32,172 nucleotides of DNA from Clostridiales bacterium (GTDB lineage Bacteria > Bacillota > Clostridia > Oscillospirales > Oscillospiraceae): NCBI GenBank assembly GCA_012729975.1, contig JAAYBW010000077.1, positions 1 to 32,172 of the forward strand. The letters run 5' to 3'. A model generated the notes under the pieces. The model did not search any database. It saw only the letters and a program-made list of their open reading frames with translations, and was not told the origin of the DNA. Below, one piece after another: positions 26,781 through 32,172 of the stretch; positions within the stretch are counted from its first letter, which is position 1; every line of letters begins with the position of its first letter. The position numbers and the translations under genes are program-made.

Positions 26781-27683
26781 TTAAATATACAGGTAATTTT
26801 TAATTGCCGAGGTGCTGCCGAATACTCCTACCAAAAGACCGAGAACTCCGAAAGATATGAGCAGCGGCAATGTTATCATATCAAAAGGAACAAGAGTGAT
26901 AAATGAAAACGTGTTCGATACAGCCAGCCTGCCGGCGACTAAATAATAAAGGCCCCACTCTATCAGATAAGCAAACATCGACCCGGCTATGCCGAGCATC
27001 ATGCCTTGAAGTATAAAGGGAAATCTTATAAACCAGTTCGTCGCCCCCACAATTTTCATTATTGCAATCTCTTCTCTGCGGCTGAAAGTAGCGAGTTTGA
27101 TCGTGTTGGCCATAATAAAAACCGAAACAAGCAGCAGCATCAGAACAAGTGCGATTGAGACTAATCCGGCAATATTTCTTAGTGTAACAAAACCCTTAGA
27201 TATCTCAAGATGCGCATTAACTTTGACAATCCCGGGGATTGAAATCAGCTGGTCGCGAGTCATTTCCATATCGGCAATGTCTTTAAGCGTAATCACATAA
27301 CGGTCTTTTAGCACAGAAGCGTCGAGATCACTGAAAAGAGAGTTGTTTTCATACTTTGCAAGAAAATTTGAGAAAGCCTCTTCTCGGGTTACAAAGCGAA
27401 CCGTCGAAATATTCTCAATCCTTCGTATCTCATTTTCAATACCAGCCGCCTCGTTATCGGGAAGGTTTTCGTCTATGTATGCAACGATTTGGTTTTGTGA
27501 TTCAAGATTTGATATTATAGCTTGTATGTTGATCGCCAACAGCGCGAATGTACCCATTATTATCAGGCAGGCGGTAATAACGCATATTGTTGCGAACGAC
27601 ATGAAGCCGTGTTTGAATATACCGGTGAAACCTTCCTTGATGTAATAGCCCAGTCTATTCCTCATCATATTCGTAATACCCAC
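26781..27683 (-). CDS. ftsX: Cell division ABC transporter permease FtsX
   Basis: 300 aa; GYYIKEGFTGIFKHGFMSFATICVITACLIIMG, extracytoplasmic loop, MANTIKLATFSRREEIAIMKIVGATNWFIRFPFILQGM, C-terminal TMs. Start may be an internal Met near 27665-27668. Confidence 0.96.
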   Translation of the reverse strand: MGITNMMRNRLGYYIKEGFTGIFKHGFMSFATICVITACLIIMGTFALLAINIQAIISNLESQNQIVAYIDENLPDNEAAGIENEIRRIENISTVRFVTREEAFSNFLAKYENNSLFSDLDASVLKDRYVITLKDIADMEMTRDQLISIPGIVKVNAHLEISKGFVTLRNIAGLVSIALVLMLLLVSVFIMANTIKLATFSRREEIAIMKIVGATNWFIRFPFILQGMMLGIAGSMFAYLIEWGLYYLVAGRLAVSNTFSFITLVPFDMITLPLLISFGVLGLLVGVFGSTSAIKNYLYI

Positions 27684-28344
27684 CCATTCCGTCGCTGATA
27701 AGCCTTCCGGCGTCTATTGCGATAACGCGTTTGGAAAACCTGTTTACAAGCTCCCTTTCGTGAGTTACCACAAGAACGGTGGTGCCCAGCTCGTTTATCT
27801 TTTCAAGAAGCATCATGATCTCAAGACTCCTCGCCGGATCGATATTTCCCGTCGGTTCGTCCGCGATAATGACCTGCGGGTTGTTAACAAGGGCCCTGGC
27901 AATGGCCACTCTTTGCTGTTCGCCGCCTGAAAGCTCTGCCGGCAGGCATGACATCCGGCTTTCCAGACCGACGAGCTGCAACACATAGGGAACCCGCTGC
28001 TTTATCTCCTTATTGGACTTACCTAAAACGTACATAGCGAATGCTACGTTTTCGTATACGGTCTTTTTATCAATCAAACGAAAATCCTGGAATATAACGC
28101 CGAGCGTCCTGCGCAGTTTTGGAGTCTGCCGGCGCTTTATGCGGCTCAAGTCAAAGCCGTTAACAGATACTACTCCGGATGTAGGATATACCTCACCCGT
28201 AATCATCTTTATGATTGTCGTTTTTCCGCTGCCCGAAGGACCGACAAGAAAAGCGAACTCACCGTCTTCAATAGTAAGGTTTATGCCCCTTATGGCGCTT
28301 GTGCCGTTTTCATAGGATTTATAAACCTCATACATGGATATCAT
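27655..28344 (-). CDS. ftsE: Cell division ATP-binding protein FtsE
   Basis: 229 aa; Walker A GPSGSGKTT, LSGGEQQRVAIARAL, Walker B VIIADEPTGNIDP; adjacent to ftsX. Confidence 0.96.
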   Translation of the reverse strand: MISMYEVYKSYENGTSAIRGINLTIEDGEFAFLVGPSGSGKTTIIKMITGEVYPTSGVVSVNGFDLSRIKRRQTPKLRRTLGVIFQDFRLIDKKTVYENVAFAMYVLGKSNKEIKQRVPYVLQLVGLESRMSCLPAELSGGEQQRVAIARALVNNPQVIIADEPTGNIDPARSLEIMMLLEKINELGTTVLVVTHERELVNRFSKRVIAIDAGRLISDGMGGYYEYDEE

Positions 28345-28376
28345 CGCGAGGTACCTCCGGGTTTTATGCGTAACAT

Positions 28377-29465
28377 TCAGGTGTGATTTTGAGAGTTCAG
28401 GTATTTTTTTACCATCAGTGCGACTTTAAACACAATAGCGTCATCGAATTCCCTGAGATCCAGTCCTGATAGCTTCTTTATCTTCTCAAGCCTATAGACC
28501 AGAGTATTTCTGTGTACAAACAGCTTTCTCGAGGTCTCGGAAACATTCAGGTTGTTCTCAAAGAACTTATTTATTGTATATAGAGTCTCTTGGTCAAGCG
28601 AGTCTATCGGACTTTTTTTAAATACCTCAGATAAGAACATTTCGCAGAGTGTTGTGGGGAGCTGGTAAATAATTCTGCCGATGCCGAGGTTATCATAATG
28701 TATCACATTCTTGCCGTCATCGAAAACTTTCCCAACCTCAATGGCGACTTGGGCTTCCTTATAGCGCTCGGCAAGCTCTCGTAAATGCTTGGCAATGCTT
28801 CCCACGCCTATTACGGACTTTACGAAAAGCTCGGAAGAAAGCGTACCGTTTATCTGTGCGGCAATACGGCCCAGATCCTTGCTTTCCGTTGATGGGGACA
28901 ATTCTTTAATTAATACAACATCGGTATCACTAACGCTGAAAATAAAATCTTTCTGTCGATCAGGGAATAACCCCTGCAAAACTTCTATCGTTGCGGAATC
29001 AACCTTATCAACCTGACGCACCAGAAAAACTCCCCTGGGTGCATTTAGGTCAAATCTTAATTCCTTTGCTCTGGCGAACATATCAACCAACAACGTATTA
29101 TCCGATATGATGTTTTTTATAAAGGACGACTTATCAAATTTTTCTTCGTAGTATACCTTTGCCTCATTGAAAGCGATGGCTGCCAAAAGACAAATGCATC
29201 TTGCTTTCTCGTCCTCACCCTCGACGAAAACTGCATAATCGTACTCGGCGTTCATTCCGCCGAGCGTTTTAAAGGTTCTTCCATCAATAACAGTTACAGG
29301 TTCGCTTGCCTCACTGATTTCGGCAAAAGCTCGTCCAAAACGCGAACCAACCATCGACAACTCATTGCAGGCGACTATTCCGCCGTCGCTGTCAATAACG
29401 CCTATGATTCTGTCCGTGGCTTCTTTCATCTGTACTATGACGCTTTGGAATATCCTTCCGGACAT
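28377..29465 (-). CDS. PucR/CdaR-family transcriptional regulator with C-terminal HTH
   Basis: 362 aa; C-terminal FFENNLNVSETSRKLFVHRNTLVYRLEKIKKLSGLDLREFDDAIVFKVALMV is a PucR-type HTH; GGDEF-like central region. Confidence 0.9.
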   Translation of the reverse strand: MSGRIFQSVIVQMKEATDRIIGVIDSDGGIVACNELSMVGSRFGRAFAEISEASEPVTVIDGRTFKTLGGMNAEYDYAVFVEGEDEKARCICLLAAIAFNEAKVYYEEKFDKSSFIKNIISDNTLLVDMFARAKELRFDLNAPRGVFLVRQVDKVDSATIEVLQGLFPDRQKDFIFSVSDTDVVLIKELSPSTESKDLGRIAAQINGTLSSELFVKSVIGVGSIAKHLRELAERYKEAQVAIEVGKVFDDGKNVIHYDNLGIGRIIYQLPTTLCEMFLSEVFKKSPIDSLDQETLYTINKFFENNLNVSETSRKLFVHRNTLVYRLEKIKKLSGLDLREFDDAIVFKVALMVKKYLNSQNHT

Positions 29466-29548
29466 TAAGACATCACCCTTTCAGAAAAGTTCCGCGGAAT
29501 AATTACAAATTGGCAACAGGCCGTTGACATAATTTTATCAACTCCCAT

Positions 29549-29577
29549 ATCATAGCTTTTTTCATCACTTTTTGCAA
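29549..29577 (-). promoter_or_regulatory. sigma-A-like promoter for the pucR-ftsEX cluster (TTGCAA-N17-TATGAT)
   Basis: Minus strand TTGCAA AAAGTGATGAAAAAAGC TATGAT upstream of the ORF start at 29465. Confidence 0.65.
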
Positions 29578-29623
29578 GATGTTATTTATATTTTATTGTG
29601 AATAATAAGAGAACAATTTCAAA

Positions 29624-29649
29624 GGCGGAGCCGCATATGCGGCTCCGCC
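29624..29649 (-). terminator. Strong GC-rich hairpin terminator downstream of the MsmK/UgpC-like ABC ATPase gene
   Basis: Perfect 26-nt palindrome GGCGGAGCCGCATATGCGGCTCCGCC followed by TTTGAAATTG on the minus strand, 17 nt past the stop at 29667. Confidence 0.75.
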
Positions 29650-29666
29650 CAATAATAACGATGAAA

Positions 29667-30785
29667 TCAGTTCGTTATTGTTTTTTCGGTCTCATAATCG
29701 AACAGGTGCAATTTTCTGGTATCAAAGGTTACCTTTATGTCGTCGTCCATCTTGCAGTTTGTTGTGCCGGTGGCTACAACAGCGGTAAACTGTATGTCTC
29801 CGCTTGACAGATACAAGTTTGTGTCTGCGCCGAGCAGCTCCGACATTTCTACATGGACGTTAACCGTACGATCGGGGAATTGAGTAAGGTAGGCCTCTTC
29901 TGCGTGAATATCATTCGGGCGAATTCCGAATATGACCTTTTTGCCGGCATATGCAAGGACCTCAGGCTTCCTGCCCTTGCTTTCCGGTAAGGATACTTTG
30001 CAGCCGTCGCCAAAAGTAAGGTATGTTACTCCGTTTTCATCTGAAAGCAAGCCTTCACAAGTATTCATTTGGGGAGTACCGATAAATGTTGCCACAAAGA
30101 GATTTGCGGGATTCTCATATAGGTATTGGGGTGCGGCTATTTGTTGAATAAAACCGTCCTTCAATACTACTATCCTTGTTCCCATCGTCATTGCTTCTGT
30201 CTGGTCATGTGTGACATAAATAAATGTAGTAGCGAGACGAAGGTGAAGTTTAGCGAGTTCCGAGCGCATTGCTGTTCTTAATTTGGCGTCAAGGTTTGAA
30301 AGAGGTTCGTCAAGAAGAAAGACTTTCGGATTGCGTACTATGGCTCGACCGAGCGCCACGCGCTGTCTTTGACCGCCGGAAAGGGCTGCGGGTTTCCTGT
30401 CAAGAAGATGCTCTATTTCGAGGATCTGGGCAGCTTCATCGACACGCCGCTTAATCTCATCCTTTGGCATTTTTCTTATCTTGAGGCCGAATGACATATT
30501 CTCAAATACTGTCATATGAGGATAAAGTGCATAGTTTTGGAAAACCATTGCGATATCCCTATCCTTGGGCGGTATATCATTGACAAGCTTTCCGTCTATG
30601 TAGAGTTCGCCCATCGTTATCTCTTCAAGGCCTGCAATCATTCTGAGAGTAGTTGATTTTCCGCAGCCGGAAGGACCGACAAGAATAATAAACTCTTTGT
30701 CCTCAACATCAAGATTAAAGTCCGAAACTGCGGTTACACCGCCCGCATATTTCTTGTAAATCCCTTTCAGCGTTACACTTGACAT
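29667..30785 (-). CDS. ABC transporter ATP-binding protein, MsmK/UgpC (CUT1 sugar importer) type
   Basis: 372 aa; VGPSGCGKSTTLRMIAGLE, LSGGQRQRVALGRAIVRNPKVFLLDEPLSNLDAKLR, C-terminal TOBE-like regulatory domain. Confidence 0.94.
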   Translation of the reverse strand: MSSVTLKGIYKKYAGGVTAVSDFNLDVEDKEFIILVGPSGCGKSTTLRMIAGLEEITMGELYIDGKLVNDIPPKDRDIAMVFQNYALYPHMTVFENMSFGLKIRKMPKDEIKRRVDEAAQILEIEHLLDRKPAALSGGQRQRVALGRAIVRNPKVFLLDEPLSNLDAKLRTAMRSELAKLHLRLATTFIYVTHDQTEAMTMGTRIVVLKDGFIQQIAAPQYLYENPANLFVATFIGTPQMNTCEGLLSDENGVTYLTFGDGCKVSLPESKGRKPEVLAYAGKKVIFGIRPNDIHAEEAYLTQFPDRTVNVHVEMSELLGADTNLYLSSGDIQFTAVVATGTTNCKMDDDIKVTFDTRKLHLFDYETEKTITN

Positions 30786-30920
30786 ATTTTACCTCCATAT
30801 ATGTAATTGCGCGGTGATTAAAGCCCTTAATAACTTGATTAAGTTTAACACAAGAGGCCTCGTATGTATATAAACTAAAGGCACAAACTTTCTTTTTCAG
30901 TTTGTATATATTGACAATTT

Positions 30921-31637
30921 TCACTTCTCGAAAATGCGCGAGATCTCTTGCTCATCCAATTCTCTGTACTCTCCCGGAGAAAGCGCAGGATCGAGAACCA
31001 AACCTCCTATAGATAGCCTTTTAAGGTCTGCCACGGGACTTCCTACGGACTTGAGCATGCGGCGCACCTGATGGTATTTCCCCTCTGTTACAGATACATA
31101 TACATTCATCCGGGTGCTGTCAGCAGCTTCGGCTAAAGCCGGCTTAAACCTGGTTCCGTCGCTCAATACGATACCTTCGGCAAATAAGCGCTCCGCATTT
31201 ATCGGCAGCGGTGACAATAGTTTCGCCGAGTACTTTTTAACGATTCCGGATGAGGGCATTATGATATTATGTGTTAAATCTCCGTCATTGGTCATCAGCA
31301 AAAGGCCTGTAGTACGTTTATCCAGTCTTCCTGCCGGGAAAAGACCAAGCCGTCGACATGTTTCGTCCATTATATCCAGGGCCGTTAAATCGCGTCCGTC
31401 TGTCCTGGCGGATACAACGCCTTCGGGTTTATTCATCATAAATACGCGGGTCTGTTTATAAATAAGCGTCTTTCCGTCGAGAGTTATGCTATCCAGATCG
31501 GTATTAACCTTTTCACTGTATGTACGCGGCGGAGAGCCGTTTACTCTGACTCTGCCGGACATGCATATTGCCCGCGATTCGCTTCTCGTGGCCAGGCCAA
31601 GCTGAGATAGAAGTTTATCAAGGCGCATTAATGGCAA
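30921..31637 (-). CDS. 16S/23S rRNA pseudouridine synthase (RsuA/RluB/RluE family)
   Basis: 238 aa; S4 domain MRLDKLLSQLGLATRSESRAICMSGRVRVNG, catalytic GRLDKRTTGLLLMTNDG, EGKYHQVRRML. The track start is TTG (31637), 9 nt after AGGAG; ATG 31628 is the alternative. Confidence 0.94.
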   Translation of the reverse strand: MPLMRLDKLLSQLGLATRSESRAICMSGRVRVNGSPPRTYSEKVNTDLDSITLDGKTLIYKQTRVFMMNKPEGVVSARTDGRDLTALDIMDETCRRLGLFPAGRLDKRTTGLLLMTNDGDLTHNIIMPSSGIVKKYSAKLLSPLPINAERLFAEGIVLSDGTRFKPALAEAADSTRMNVYVSVTEGKYHQVRRMLKSVGSPVADLKRLSIGGLVLDPALSPGEYRELDEQEISRIFEK

Positions 31638-31708
31638 TGTGACATTCTCCTTTCAGTAATCTTCCGGTGATTTGCTGAATAAATTATCAATAAACGGAGG
31701 TGGAGTTT

Positions 31709-32172
31709 ATGTTCATTCTTACCGCTAAAATCAACAGAAAAAAGGTGCTGACACTTATCGCGTCTGTACTGGTAATCGTGCTTGCGCTGGTCTTGATACT
31801 TGTTGCAATCCGCGCCGGTGCGCAAGCCTCGACGGGGCAAGGTTCGATCAAAACCAACGAGGACAGAGTCGCATATCTCAATTCTCTCGGTTGGGTAGTG
31901 GACGAAGAGCCGATTGAAACTCAGGAAGTTGTCATTCCGAGGGAGTTCACGGGTGTATACGCCGATTATCTAAACTTGCAGAAAAAACAGGGATATCCGC
32001 TTGAAGACTATGGGGGGATGGCAGCTGTCCGCTATTCTTACAGTGTTCTCAACTATAGGTCCGGAGAAAAAAATATAGTCGCTGACATAATAGTTTTCGG
32101 GCAGAGCGTTATCGCAGGTGATATACAATCAACCGCAATCGACGGATTCATGACTGCGCTGAAAAGCAGCGA
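31709..32172 (+). CDS. DUF4830-like single-TM protein, truncated at the right edge
   Basis: Plus-strand ATG at 31709 after AACGGAGGTGGAGTTT; open for 154 codons to the window end: MFILTAKINRKKVLTLIASVLVIVLALVLILVAIRAGAQASTGQGSIKTNEDRVAYLNSLGWVVDEEPIETQEVVIPREFTGVYADYLNLQKKQGYPLEDYGGMAAVRYSYSVLNYRSGEKNIVADIIVFGQSVIAGDIQSTAIDGFMTALKSS. Absent from the ORF track because it has no stop. Confidence 0.85.
   Translation, partial: MFILTAKINRKKVLTLIASVLVIVLALVLILVAIRAGAQASTGQGSIKTNEDRVAYLNSLGWVVDEEPIETQEVVIPREFTGVYADYLNLQKKQGYPLEDYGGMAAVRYSYSVLNYRSGEKNIVADIIVFGQSVIAGDIQSTAIDGFMTALKSS

Noticed and set aside
30860-30905. ACAAACT...AGTTTGT dyad downstream of the pseudouridine synthase gene
   Set aside because: Weak AT-rich 7-bp stem without a U-tract; not convincing as a terminator.
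31628-31881. Minus-strand ORFs of 64-70 aa opposite the DUF4830-like gene
   Set aside because: Shadow ORFs of a plus-strand gene with clear RBS, TM segment and coherent translation.
1-32172. Searched for CRISPR arrays, tRNA/rRNA genes, IS elements, phage or defence cassettes
   Set aside because: No regularly spaced repeats, tRNA-like cloverleaf signatures, transposase/integrase motifs or defence proteins were recognised; nearly all space is filled by conserved core genes.

Overview
The window is a gene-dense, mostly housekeeping chromosomal block. Gene content and order suggest Clostridia/Oscillospirales-like Firmicutes, but that assignment is inference. All but one of the credible genes lie on the minus strand. 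In transcription order (high to low coordinate) they are: RluB/RsuA-type pseudouridine synthase; orphan MsmK/UgpC-type ABC ATPase; PucR/CdaR-type regulator; ftsE; ftsX; M23 coiled-coil peptidase; S41 C-terminal processing protease; greA; lysS; a single-TM unknown protein; SpoU/TrmH rRNA methyltransferase; dprA; topA; trmFO; plsX; acpP; rnc; Elp3-like radical SAM protein; smc; ftsY; rdgB; yhbY; a nadD-yqeK fusion; an LCP (LytR-CpsA-Psr) protein; rsfS; leuS; rpsU; and an M24 Xaa-Pro peptidase. The only credible plus-strand gene is a DUF4830-like membrane protein at the right edge. It is cut off by the window end and missing from the ORF track. I read several well-formed sigma-A promoters, including two exact TTGACA-N17-TATAAT matches (rpsU and greA), and several hairpin terminators. 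I found no CRISPR array, rRNA, tRNA, transposon, prophage or defence cassette. I do not see a strongly novel system. The best leads are the PucR-FtsEX-M23-S41 cell-wall cassette, the NadD-YqeK fusion with an inserted LCP gene, a possible leader ORF overlapping the acpP start, the uncharacterised 202-aa exported protein, and the DUF4830-like protein.
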